A stretch of 18,015 bases of DNA, from positions 1 to 18,015 of the forward strand of contig UQIV01000033.1 in assembly GCA_900541205.1 (NCBI GenBank). Direction: 5' to 3'. Shown here one piece after another: positions 7,192 to 13,674 of this stretch. The notes beneath the pieces are model-generated. The model saw only the letters and a program-made list of their open reading frames with translations, was not told the DNA's origin and searched no databases. The position numbers and the translations under genes are program-made. Positions within the stretch are counted from its first letter, which is position 1. Each line of letters begins with the position of its first letter. Source of the DNA: an uncultured Collinsella sp. (lineage in GTDB: Bacteria > Actinomycetota > Coriobacteriia > Coriobacteriales > Coriobacteriaceae).

Positions 7192-8010
7192 ATGGCAGAA
7201 ATGACGCTTGAGGGTGTGGACGCTCGTCCCGAGGACTCTGCGTTTGCCCTTGGCCGCGTGCATTCAATCGAGACGATGGGAACGGTCGACGGACCCGGCA
7301 TTCGCTTTGTGGTGTTTGTCCAGGGCTGTCCCATGCGCTGCGCGTATTGTCACAATCCCGATACCTGGTCTGTTAACGGCGGCACCATGGTGACCGTCGA
7401 ACACCTGATGGATGAGTTCCAGAGTAACCACGAGTTCTATCGCAGCGGTGGCATTACGGTGTCCGGCGGCGAGCCGCTCCTACAGCCTGAGTTTTTGGCC
7501 GACCTGTTCTGTGCCATGCACAACAACCCCGATGGTCGCGTGCATACCTGCTTGGATAGCTGTGGCTATGCGTTCGATCCCGCGCATCCCGAGAAGTTCG
7601 ATGCCGTACTCAACGAGACCGATATGGTGCTGCTCGACATTAAGCACGCCGATCCCGTCGAGCATAAAAAGCTGACCGGTTGCGATCCCGCACGCATCCT
7701 GGCGTTTGGCGATGAGCTTGCACGTCGCAAGATTAAGGTCGTTATCCGCCACGTGGTGGTGCCGGGCATTACCGACACGGTGGAGGAATGCGAGAAGCTT
7801 GGTTGCCTGATCGCTCCATGGCACAACGTGGTGGGTTTGGAGATGCTGCCGTATCACACGATGGGTGTCGTCAAGTACGAGCAACTGGGCATTCCCTATA
7901 AGCTCGAGGGCGTGCCCCAGATGGATACCGCGCGCATGCCCGAGTTGCGCAATGCCGTCATGACGGGCATGAAAAAGCGCCGCGCCGAACTCAAAAACGC
8001 CATCGGCTAG
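7192..8010 (+). CDS. pflA: Pyruvate formate-lyase-activating enzyme (radical SAM)
   Basis: The 272-residue protein opens the family's motif set with SIETMGTVDGPGIRFVVFVQGCPMRCAYC. The cluster-binding cysteines are C46, C50 and C53 (CxxxCxxC), followed by the SAM-binding SGGEP (91-95). It uses a [4Fe-4S] cluster and SAM to install the glycyl radical on pyruvate formate-lyase under anaerobic conditions. The pyruvate formate-lyase gene is not in the window. The ATG at 7192 is preferred; a TTG at 7162 lies upstream of the purine-rich AAGGAGAGG (7170-7178). That site is 13 bases from the ATG, slightly long, with a closer AAGG at 7180-7183. The gene is preceded by a 12-bp inverted repeat. Confidence 0.93.
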   Translation: MAEMTLEGVDARPEDSAFALGRVHSIETMGTVDGPGIRFVVFVQGCPMRCAYCHNPDTWSVNGGTMVTVEHLMDEFQSNHEFYRSGGITVSGGEPLLQPEFLADLFCAMHNNPDGRVHTCLDSCGYAFDPAHPEKFDAVLNETDMVLLDIKHADPVEHKKLTGCDPARILAFGDELARRKIKVVIRHVVVPGITDTVEECEKLGCLIAPWHNVVGLEMLPYHTMGVVKYEQLGIPYKLEGVPQMDTARMPELRNAVMTGMKKRRAELKNAIG

Positions 8011-8029
8011 CGTGCCATTTTTGCCCCTT

Positions 8030-8083
8030 TATGATATCCGAGCTGCACTGGCTTCACTCATTGGGGACAGACTTAAATGAGTG
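8030..8083 (+). repeat. Copy of the serine hydrolase 3' end plus a small inverted repeat
   Basis: Positions 8030-8054 match 9387-9411 (the last codons of the downstream serine hydrolase) at 22 of 25 bases, with the last 16 identical. Read in frame it encodes YDIRAALA, against FDTRAALA in the gene, and then continues SLIGDRLK to a stop at about 8080. CACTCATT (8055-8062) and AATGAGTG (8076-8083) form an inverted repeat around GGGGACAGACTT. The rest of the gap between pflA and the hydrolase (8084-8229) shows only a weak hairpin (GTTGCG 8141-8146 with CGCAAC 8155-8160). Confidence 0.55.
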
Positions 8084-8229
8084 CCCCTGGGCACCAAGTT
8101 GATTGCCAAAGAGCCCCGTCCTTAAAAGACTGCTCTCTGGGTTGCGGTGAGATGCGCAACAGAATCGTGCCATTTGGATAAATACGCTTGTGGTTTCTTT
8201 AAAGACACCTTAAACGCCGCTGAATATCT

Positions 8230-8257
8230 TTGGAAAGAAATGCCTGCTCGGTATCAT
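8230..8257 (+). promoter_or_regulatory. Predicted promoter of the serine hydrolase gene
   Basis: TTGGAA (8230-8235, four of six) and TATCAT (8252-8257, five of six) are 16 bp apart. Transcription would start near 8264, about 30 bases before the GTG start, with AGGAG at 8285-8289 in between. Confidence 0.45.
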
Positions 8258-8294
8258 ACTGCTCGTATATAAACGGTGGCAGTCAGGAGACCAC

Positions 8295-9413
8295 GTGCGA
8301 AACATCGCATCGCGGGACGAGTATGTGCCGCAGCATGGCAGCAGATATAAGACGAAGGGCACGTCTTCGCGTGGCCTTGCCGGCGCTCGTATCCGCGTGA
8401 GGAAGATTGCCGCTATTGGGATGCTAACGTCGGCGGTTATTATCCTCGGAATTACCGTTAAAACCTACGCCTCGGAGCGAACGGGGCGCCCAGATGCGTC
8501 AACGGTACAGCTGCAAAACGAGAAGGTTTCAAAGTCCAAAGCGTCGGCAGATCAAGCTCTGTCGACGGCAGATCTCAAGACGAGACTTTCGAAGGCGGAC
8601 TTCAACGATATCCCTTCGGGTGATACCGTTCGGACCTTCTCGTTGGTGGATAACAAGACTCCTGCCTTGGAGGATGAGAGCCTTGCCTCGCTCCAGGATG
8701 CCCTGTGTCGGGCGCAGGAGCTGGGCGACGTGGGTGTAGTGTTCTACGACCTATCGAGTGGTAGGGGCGTGACGTATAACGCCGATGTTGAGGTGTATGG
8801 AGCGAGCAGTTATAAGGCGCTGTATGCACTCTATATTTGCGAGATGTTGGTCGAATCGGGGCAGGTGTCGCTCGATTGGCCTTTAGCCACGTATGGTGGT
8901 TACAGCATGGGCTGGCAGACAGTGCGTGACCTTATCGAGGCCGCGGTCGTCAACTCGGACAACGATTCGTTTATCGCGTTACGCGCGGCGTTTGACCATG
9001 ATGGCTATGAGGATTGGATTGCCAATCTGGGTGTTGATGACGAAACGGCACTGAATCCGATGAGTGATTTTCCGACCTACTGCCCGCGCACTTCTGCGAG
9101 GTTATGGCGTGAGATGAGCGAGTATCTGAGCATGGATACCGAGACTTCACAGTGGTTGTCGGGCCTTCTGGCATCAACATCGCGCTCGTTTATTCGCGAT
9201 GGCATTGCGGACGAGCAGGTTTTGGTGCGCAACAAGGCAGGCTGGATTAGCGAGGATGGTTACTACTCGACATGCGATGCGGGCCTTATCGACATCGATG
9301 GCTGTACCTATGTCATGGGTATCATGACATCGATGCCGTGGAGCGACCGCTCGAGTGAGGTTACGGCCGCGATTGCAAAGGCTCTGTTTGATACGCGAGC
9401 TGCACTGGCTTAG
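8295..9413 (+). CDS. Membrane-anchored serine hydrolase, class A beta-lactamase-like
   Basis: The 372-residue protein has a basic N-terminus and one membrane segment (about 37-58, IAAIGMLTSAVIILGITV), then a 70-residue linker and an extracellular catalytic domain. The domain carries SSYK (S171, K174; SxxK), SDN (221-223), ETALN (E250-N254, matching the ExxLN of the omega loop) and KAG (314-316, in place of KTG). Order and spacing fit class A beta-lactamases; the relatives could equally be PBP-like peptidases. It starts with GTG at 8295, supported by AGGAG 5 bases upstream. It is probably anchored and faces the cell wall, either as a beta-lactam-hydrolysing enzyme or a wall-modifying hydrolase. 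Its 3' end is partly duplicated at 8030-8054. Confidence 0.82.
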   Translation: MRNIASRDEYVPQHGSRYKTKGTSSRGLAGARIRVRKIAAIGMLTSAVIILGITVKTYASERTGRPDASTVQLQNEKVSKSKASADQALSTADLKTRLSKADFNDIPSGDTVRTFSLVDNKTPALEDESLASLQDALCRAQELGDVGVVFYDLSSGRGVTYNADVEVYGASSYKALYALYICEMLVESGQVSLDWPLATYGGYSMGWQTVRDLIEAAVVNSDNDSFIALRAAFDHDGYEDWIANLGVDDETALNPMSDFPTYCPRTSARLWREMSEYLSMDTETSQWLSGLLASTSRSFIRDGIADEQVLVRNKAGWISEDGYYSTCDAGLIDIDGCTYVMGIMTSMPWSDRSSEVTAAIAKALFDTRAALA

Positions 9414-9420
9414 CGTGTTC

Positions 9421-9437
9421 GTTTGACGAGGTCAAAC
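9421..9437. promoter_or_regulatory. Short dyad upstream of mtnN
   Basis: GTTTGAC (9421-9427) and GTCAAAC (9431-9437) are perfect 7-bp inverted copies with a 3-base spacer. The site includes TTGACG (five of six -35 bases). The only nearby -10-like hexamer, TACCAT (9448-9453), is 19 bp away, so the promoter is uncertain. It could be an operator or a weak hairpin after the hydrolase stop. Confidence 0.3.
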
Positions 9438-9491
9438 AAAATACTGGTACCATACCGTGGTTGAGAATTTCGAATAGGTTTGGGGAATGGC

Positions 9492-10232
9492 ATGGCTACC
9501 ATTGCGATTATCGGTGCGCTCGAAAAAGAGATCATGCAGATTAAGGAAGAGCTGAGCGACGTTTGCGAGGCACGGGAGGCAGGCTTGACCGTTGTGAGCG
9601 GTGAGCTCGACGGCCTGACAGTTGTCGCCACAACGGCGGGCATGGGCACGGTGAACGCCGCCGCTGCAACACAGCACCTCATTAGCAAGTATGCTCCGCA
9701 GGCTGTTGTGTTTTCGGGCATTGCGGGCGGTTTGAACCCCAAGCTCCATATCGACGACGTGGTCATTGGCAAACGCCTACGCTATCTGGATACCGATACC
9801 GCGCTTATCGCCGAGTCCGCACCGGGGCTCGAGGAGTTTGGCTCGACGCCCGCGCTGGTCGATATTGCCGCCGAAGTGCTTGCTGAGCGTGGGTTTGTTG
9901 ACGCTTCGACAAATGCAGTCGCTTCGAATGAGGGCACCAAGCAGTTCCTGGTCGGCACGATTGCCACGGGTAACCGCTTTGTGACGGGCGCCACCATGCG
10001 CAACGACGCTATCGAGGCGACGCATGCCGATTGTGTCGGCATGGAGGGCGCGGCAATTGCCCATGTCGCAACCAAAAATGGTGTCGATTGCCTGGTGTTG
10101 CGCGCTATCAGCGATAATTGTGACGAGGCGTACGATGCAATTTGCGAGCGCGAGTTCGATCTGTTCGAGTACGCGCGTGTCGCAAGTGACATCACGCTCG
10201 ATATCGTCCGCCGCATTGCCGCTGCGCAATAG
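9492..10232 (+). CDS. mtnN: 5'-methylthioadenosine/S-adenosylhomocysteine nucleosidase
   Basis: The 246-residue protein hydrolyses the glycosidic bond of methylthioadenosine and S-adenosylhomocysteine, recycling SAM by-products. Visible motifs are IIGALEKEI near the start (E13 aligns with the catalytic E12 of E. coli Pfs), VFSGIAGGLNP (73-83), VGMEGAAIAHVA (E185, ribose binding) and LRAISDNCDEA (D208, catalytic aspartate). The length fits the family (about 230). The ATG at 9492 is preferred over TTG 9480 because GGGG at 9482-9485 lies 6 bases before it. engB begins 38 bases after its stop, so the two are probably co-transcribed. Confidence 0.92.
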   Translation: MATIAIIGALEKEIMQIKEELSDVCEAREAGLTVVSGELDGLTVVATTAGMGTVNAAAATQHLISKYAPQAVVFSGIAGGLNPKLHIDDVVIGKRLRYLDTDTALIAESAPGLEEFGSTPALVDIAAEVLAERGFVDASTNAVASNEGTKQFLVGTIATGNRFVTGATMRNDAIEATHADCVGMEGAAIAHVATKNGVDCLVLRAISDNCDEAYDAICEREFDLFEYARVASDITLDIVRRIAAAQ

Positions 10233-10270
10233 CGCGTCTATTTGTAAGAACCTACGACCAAGGAGTGTCC

Positions 10271-10861
10271 ATGGCCGATTCCATTAACTATCAGCTTGCC
10301 AAGTTCGTCGCCAGCTACGGCAAGGTTTCGCAGATCCCCGAGTCCACCTGCCCCGAGGTGAGCTTTGTCGGCCGCTCCAACGTGGGCAAGTCGTCCATCA
10401 TGAACAAGCTCTTTGGCCGCAAGAACCTGGTGAAGGTTTCGAGTACGCCGGGCAAGACGAGCAACATCAACTTCTTTGAGGCCGATGACGTGCATTTCGT
10501 GGACCTGCCGGGTTACGGTTTCGCCCGTCGTTCCAAGGCCGAGCGCGACCGCTGGGCCGAGCTTATCGGCGACTTTTTCGACTCCGAGCGCAGCTTTAAC
10601 TTGGTCGTCTCGCTGGTGGACATTCGTCACGACCCCAGCAAGCTCGACCACGACATGATCGACTACCTACAGGGCAACGAGTTCAACTTTATCGTCTGCC
10701 TCACCAAGGCCGACAAGCTCAGCCGCACCCAGCAGGCCCGCCAGGCAGCAGCCATCAAAAAGCAGCTCAACGTCCCGGCCGAAAACGTAATCATCACAAG
10801 CTCCCAAACCGGCACCGGCATCGACGAACTAAAAAAGCGCATCGCCGAGGCCTGCCTCTAG
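10271..10861 (+). CDS. engB: Ribosome biogenesis GTP-binding protein EngB (YsxC/YihA)
   Basis: The 196-residue protein is a small TRAFAC GTPase with all G motifs: G1 GRSNVGKS (34-41), G2 STPGKT (58-63), G3 DLPGYGF (78-84), G4 TKAD (145-148) and G5 SSQ (177-179). The family acts in late assembly of the large ribosomal subunit. ATG 10271 is preferred to GTG 10265, which would overlap the AAGGAG ribosome site (10260-10265). It follows mtnN closely. The last codons (EACL, stop) and about 35 bases after them have a degenerate copy at about 12303-12370, downstream of the DUF3990/XRE pair. Confidence 0.95.
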   Translation: MADSINYQLAKFVASYGKVSQIPESTCPEVSFVGRSNVGKSSIMNKLFGRKNLVKVSSTPGKTSNINFFEADDVHFVDLPGYGFARRSKAERDRWAELIGDFFDSERSFNLVVSLVDIRHDPSKLDHDMIDYLQGNEFNFIVCLTKADKLSRTQQARQAAAIKKQLNVPAENVIITSSQTGTGIDELKKRIAEACL

Positions 10862-10893
10862 TCAGGCTGCAGCCCTTCAAAAGCTCCTATCTA

Positions 10894-10944
10894 TATCACC
10901 TCAGTGATAGTTATTGGTAAACTATCGCTGAGGTGATATTTTTT
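10894..10944 (+). terminator. 19-bp hairpin with T6 tract, directly before the DUF3990 ribosome site
   Basis: Arms 10894-10912 and 10920-10938 pair at all 19 positions (one G-T wobble) around ATTGGTA, and TTTTTT follows at 10939-10944. This is a textbook intrinsic terminator for mtnN-engB. The next base begins AGGAGG (10945-10950), the ribosome site of the DUF3990 gene. The same palindrome is also well placed to be the operator of that gene pair; TTGGTA (10914-10919) and TATTTT (10937-10942) make a weak 17-bp-spaced promoter within it. Confidence 0.75.
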
Positions 10945-10955
10945 AGGAGGTCGAT

Positions 10956-11639
10956 ATGGAGCTTTGGCACGGGTCGGAGGTTGTTGTCGAGCATCTATCG
11001 TTGGATAAATGCAGGCAATTCAATGACTATGGGCGCGGGTTTTATTGCACACCGCATGAGGAAATGGCAATGGAGTGGGCATGTCGGACCGAGTCTGATG
11101 GCATTGCCAATCGATATGAGCTTGATTTAGATGGCCTTGCGATTTTGGATTTGGAATCAGGTGAGTTCTCGATTCTCAACTGGCTTGCAATTCTGGCGAA
11201 TAACAGAGAGTTCAATGTTTCAACGCCAGTAGCACGCGAGGGGCTTCGTTATCTGCTGGATAACTGCCTGATTGATATTTCTCCCTATGACGTTATTCGA
11301 GGCTATCGTGCAGACGATTCCTATTTCTCGTTTGCAAGACAGTTTGTCAACGGCATGATCTCGCTCAGGCAATTGCAGCGCATTATGTTTTTGGGGGATT
11401 TGGGCATTCAATATGCGCTTATGAGTGAGCGTGCGTTCTCGGCGATTAAGTTCCGCGATTGGAAGCAGGCTTCGGGAGCTGAGTTTTATCCCAAACGATT
11501 TGAGCGAGAACAGAACGCTCGACGAAAGTACCTGGATACGGTAAACGGATTTGACTCTGATGGTGTCGACATTAGGGATTTGATGGCAGGGAGGGTTGAT
11601 TTGAATGATCCAAGAGTTAACGGATCGTGGGCCGAGTAG
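10956..11639 (+). CDS. DUF3990 protein, putative PARP-like ADP-ribosyltransferase toxin
   Basis: The 227-residue protein matches the DUF3990 pattern as I know it. It begins ELWHGS (H5-G6-S7), continues YGRGFYCT (25-32) followed by helical EEMAMEWA (35-42), and has the family's YDVIRGYRADDSYF (111-124) and an LQRIMFLGDLGIQYALMSERAFSAIKF segment (140-166). HG[ST] followed by G-x-G-[FY]-Y-x-[AT] is the core of PARP/ART-type enzymes; the third catalytic residue cannot be assigned by eye. A perfect AGGAGG site lies 5 bases before the ATG. The gene is visibly more AT-rich than its neighbours and overlaps the next gene by 35 bases. With an XRE-type partner it is best read as the toxin of a toxin-antitoxin pair. 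This is inference. Confidence 0.7.
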   Translation: MELWHGSEVVVEHLSLDKCRQFNDYGRGFYCTPHEEMAMEWACRTESDGIANRYELDLDGLAILDLESGEFSILNWLAILANNREFNVSTPVAREGLRYLLDNCLIDISPYDVIRGYRADDSYFSFARQFVNGMISLRQLQRIMFLGDLGIQYALMSERAFSAIKFRDWKQASGAEFYPKRFEREQNARRKYLDTVNGFDSDGVDIRDLMAGRVDLNDPRVNGSWAE

Positions 11640-12303
11640 GACATACCCCGTCTACTACCTCGAGGACGCAATGAACAATCTCGGCGACTGCTTTGACTAT
11701 GCCGTTAACGATTATGGAGCAGAAGGATCGGAAGTTGCTGAACTCTTTTGCTTGAGCGGCGTAGCTCGCGAGTTCGAATGCGGCAACGCATGGGTAGTGT
11801 CGGGAAAATCGGGCGTTGAGCTGTTCGCGCTTATCGCCGAAAGGTCGGGCTATCAATCAAGGCCGATGCCAAATCGAACCTACCGATTCGAAAAGACACC
11901 GGAATATTGGACAGGCTGGATATTGGCATACCTTCAGTGGCGCCTAGGAGAGTCTTTCGAAGATTTGCTGCATGTCGTTCCATTCGATGTGCTACGCAGT
12001 CTGTACTACCCCTGGCACGAAGCCTCGGAGGAACGCGTGGCTCGCCTCGTCTGCGATATGGCGAAAAAAGCGTCCAGGCAAACCAAGCTTGCGTTAGCAA
12101 GAAAGAGGCTCAAGAAAACCCAACAAGATCTGGCATACGAATCGGATGTGTCACTCCGCTCAATCCAAATGTACGAGCAGCGCCAGAGAAACATCAATGA
12201 AGCTTCGGTAACAAGCGTAAGAGCCATAGCAAAAGCCCTCCACTGCAACATCGAGGACCTCCTAGAACCAGTCTTCGAATACAAAGAAACTAGCGCCGCG
12301 TAA
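11605..12303 (+). CDS. XRE-type helix-turn-helix protein, putative antitoxin of the DUF3990 pair
   Basis: The 232-residue protein has two parts. Residues about 12-140 form a domain I cannot name (YYLEDAMNNLGDCFDYAVNDYG, then the SGVAREFECGN, TPEYWTGWILAYLQW and YYPWHE segments). Residues about 160-221 are an XRE/Cro-type DNA-binding domain (LARKRLKKTQQDLAYESDVS, then SIQMYEQRQRNI, then AKALHCNIEDLLE). I recall similar proteins encoded next to DUF3990 genes in gut bacteria, but cannot check this here. The start at 11605 has GGGAGGG (11589-11595) 9 bases upstream and overlaps the DUF3990 gene by 35 bases, which implies coupled translation. It may neutralise the partner through the N-terminal domain and repress the pair at the 10894-10938 palindrome. 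Confidence 0.72.
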   Translation: MIQELTDRGPSRTYPVYYLEDAMNNLGDCFDYAVNDYGAEGSEVAELFCLSGVAREFECGNAWVVSGKSGVELFALIAERSGYQSRPMPNRTYRFEKTPEYWTGWILAYLQWRLGESFEDLLHVVPFDVLRSLYYPWHEASEERVARLVCDMAKKASRQTKLALARKRLKKTQQDLAYESDVSLRSIQMYEQRQRNINEASVTSVRAIAKALHCNIEDLLEPVFEYKETSAA

Positions 12304-12370
12304 ACCAAGCACACAGTCGAAGCCCGCCTCTAGGAAGTGCTCCAGCCTAGCAAGAGCCCCTACCAATAAA
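12303..12370 (+). repeat. Degenerate copy of the engB 3' end
   Basis: GAAGCCCGCCTCTAG at 12319-12333 matches the end of engB (10847-10861) at 13 of 15 bases and would encode EARL-stop against EACL-stop in EngB. Similarity continues on both sides: about 23 of 31 bases upstream through the stop, and about 25 of 36 bases (one gap) downstream. No start codon or open frame supports a gene here; it is a remnant or flanking repeat. Confidence 0.5.
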
Positions 12371-12411
12371 AAGCCAAACTATCAGCCCGGCGCCCCTTCA
12401 AAGCGTGGGTC

Positions 12412-12598
12412 CCTGTAGACATCGCTCGCCACGTTGCCATAGGGCCACCCAGGGGCATCCCCTTAAAAACATTCCGCAGCACGAGGCCCGCTTATCCGCA
12501 GCTCCGAAGGAGCAGGATAAGCGGGCCTCAAGTGCGAGGACGTTTTTAAGGGGATGCCCCTGGGCGGCCCGGACAGACCGATCGGCGATGTCTACAGG
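12412..12598. repeat. 187-bp nested palindrome between convergent genes
   Basis: Three sets of inverted arms are nested. The outer pair is 14 bp and perfect (12412-12425 with 12585-12598). The middle pair is 29 bp with one mismatch (12442-12470 with 12542-12570; 23 bp of it perfect). The inner pair is 15 bp and perfect (12483-12497 with 12515-12529). A small GCTCC-GAA-GGAGC hairpin lies at the tip (12501-12513). Each strand has TTTTT 13-17 bases after the inner hairpin. It separates the plus-strand XRE gene from minus-strand thrB and includes the thrB stop codon (12592-12594). It may be a bidirectional terminator, a MITE-like repeat or a structured RNA. Confidence 0.85.
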
Positions 12599-13473
12599 TA
12601 CTCGATTTGAGCGCCCTCGGTGTCGCACGTCAGAATATGCGTATCACACTTAGGGAACTGCTCGCGCAGCTTGACCTGCAGGAACTTTGCCACGATGGTG
12701 TCGTCAGTCACGGCCATGAGAGTCGAGCCCGAGCCGCTGATCCAGATGGTCTTGGCGCCGCCGTTAAGGCAGGTGTCGCGCACGGCGTTGTAGTCGGGAA
12801 TCAGACGGCGACGATAGGGTTCCTGGATGCGGTCGTCATTGGCGGCGGCAATCAGGTCGAGGTCACCAGTCTCCAAGCCGCGCGTCATGCCGGCGATGCG
12901 GCCCATCTGCCACACGGCGGTGGAGAGTGGAATCTCCTGCGGCACAACCTTGCGCGCCTCGCTCGTATGCACCTCGTAGGGCGGAATCACGGTAATAAAA
13001 CGCAGGCGATCGCTCACCTCGTAGCGCAGGCACTGGGGGAGCGAATCGGTCGGCGTAAAGGAGCAGACGGCGCCGCCCAGGATAGCGGGGGCGACGTTAT
13101 CGGGATGGCCCTCGACCTCGGTGGCGATGCGGACGAGCTCGGCGCGGTCGACGGTATGGCCCGTCAACGCGGCGGCAGCCATGATGCCGGCGACGACGCA
13201 GGTGGAGCTGGAACCCAGGCCGCGGGCGACGGGCACGTCGGTCTGAATGTCGATGGCAACGGGAAAAGCCGGCTCGCCCCATGCGGCCAGCGCATCGACA
13301 AAGCTGACGTAAACCAGGTTGTTCTCGTTTTGGAACTCTTCGGGGCAGCCCGTGATGGTGAGCTTGTCGGCGCGCTCAAAGGTAAAGTGCGAGTAGAGGC
13401 TGACGGCCATGCCGAGGGTGTCGTAGCCGATGCCTAGGTTGGCGCTGGTTGCTGGGACGGTGATTTTGATCAT
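12592..13473 (-). CDS. thrB: Homoserine kinase
   Basis: The 293-residue GHMP-family kinase phosphorylates homoserine for threonine synthesis. Motifs seen: VPATSANLGIGYDTLG near the N-terminus (6-21), the phosphate loop PVARGLGSSS (81-90), EVEGHPDNVAPA (119-130) and a C-terminal glycine-rich SGSGSTLMAV. The start at 13473 is chosen because AGGAGG (13480-13485 on the complement) lies 6 bases upstream. An in-frame ATG at 13545 would add 24 residues encoded by a hairpin and has no family support. It lies downstream of thrC on the same strand, separated by a terminator and a nested palindrome, so it may have its own promoter or depend on read-through. Confidence 0.94.
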   Translation of the reverse strand: MIKITVPATSANLGIGYDTLGMAVSLYSHFTFERADKLTITGCPEEFQNENNLVYVSFVDALAAWGEPAFPVAIDIQTDVPVARGLGSSSTCVVAGIMAAAALTGHTVDRAELVRIATEVEGHPDNVAPAILGGAVCSFTPTDSLPQCLRYEVSDRLRFITVIPPYEVHTSEARKVVPQEIPLSTAVWQMGRIAGMTRGLETGDLDLIAAANDDRIQEPYRRRLIPDYNAVRDTCLNGGAKTIWISGSGSTLMAVTDDTIVAKFLQVKLREQFPKCDTHILTCDTEGAQIEYL

Positions 13474-13487
13474 GTGGGTCCTCCTGG

Positions 13488-13599
13488 GCGGGTCTGGCCG
13501 TTTAGTTCGCTGCTCGGGCAGTCCTGGCTCGCTCGGAAAGCACATTAAGTGCTTTCCGGCTCGTGCGGAACTCGCGACGAACTAAACGGCCAGACCCGC
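13488..13599 (-). repeat. Nested palindrome between thrC and thrB
   Basis: A perfect 22-bp inverted repeat (13488-13509 with 13578-13599) encloses a second perfect 10-bp hairpin (13534-13543 with 13549-13558, apex ATTAA) and a small CTGC-TCGG-GCAG hairpin (13510-13521). Read in the thrB direction, the outer stem ends 2 bases before the AGGAGG ribosome site. It could expose or hide that site, or be an intergenic repeat element. No open frame of interest lies within. Confidence 0.8.
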
Positions 13600-13631
13600 T
13601 CGCATGCTCGTCATCATCCCGAAAGCTAAAT

Positions 13632-13662
13632 AAAAAGAAGGTGCGCCGGCTTTCGCCGGCGC
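13632..13662 (-). terminator. Intrinsic terminator of thrC
   Basis: On the minus strand a perfect 8-bp GC stem (13662-13655 with 13650-13643) closes a GAAA tetraloop, followed by ACCTTC and TTTTT (13636-13632). It begins 12 bases after the thrC stop, so thrC and thrB are at least partly separate transcripts. Confidence 0.8.
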
Positions 13663-13674
13663 TTAATAAGGGAT

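Noticed and set aside
8030..8080. A small gene ending SLIGDRLK
   Set aside because: The reading frame has no start or ribosome site upstream and its first part is a near-copy of the serine hydrolase end, so it is listed as a repeat.
9421..9437. Dyad upstream of mtnN as another LacI operator
   Set aside because: It shares TTTGAC with the operator half-site but lacks the central CG and the AAAACG arm, and the gene has no link to sugar use.
12607..13437. A 276-residue open frame on the plus strand opposite thrB
   Set aside because: It mirrors thrB almost exactly, has repetitive composition (G, D, A, V) and no ribosome site. thrB has clear motifs and AGGAGG.
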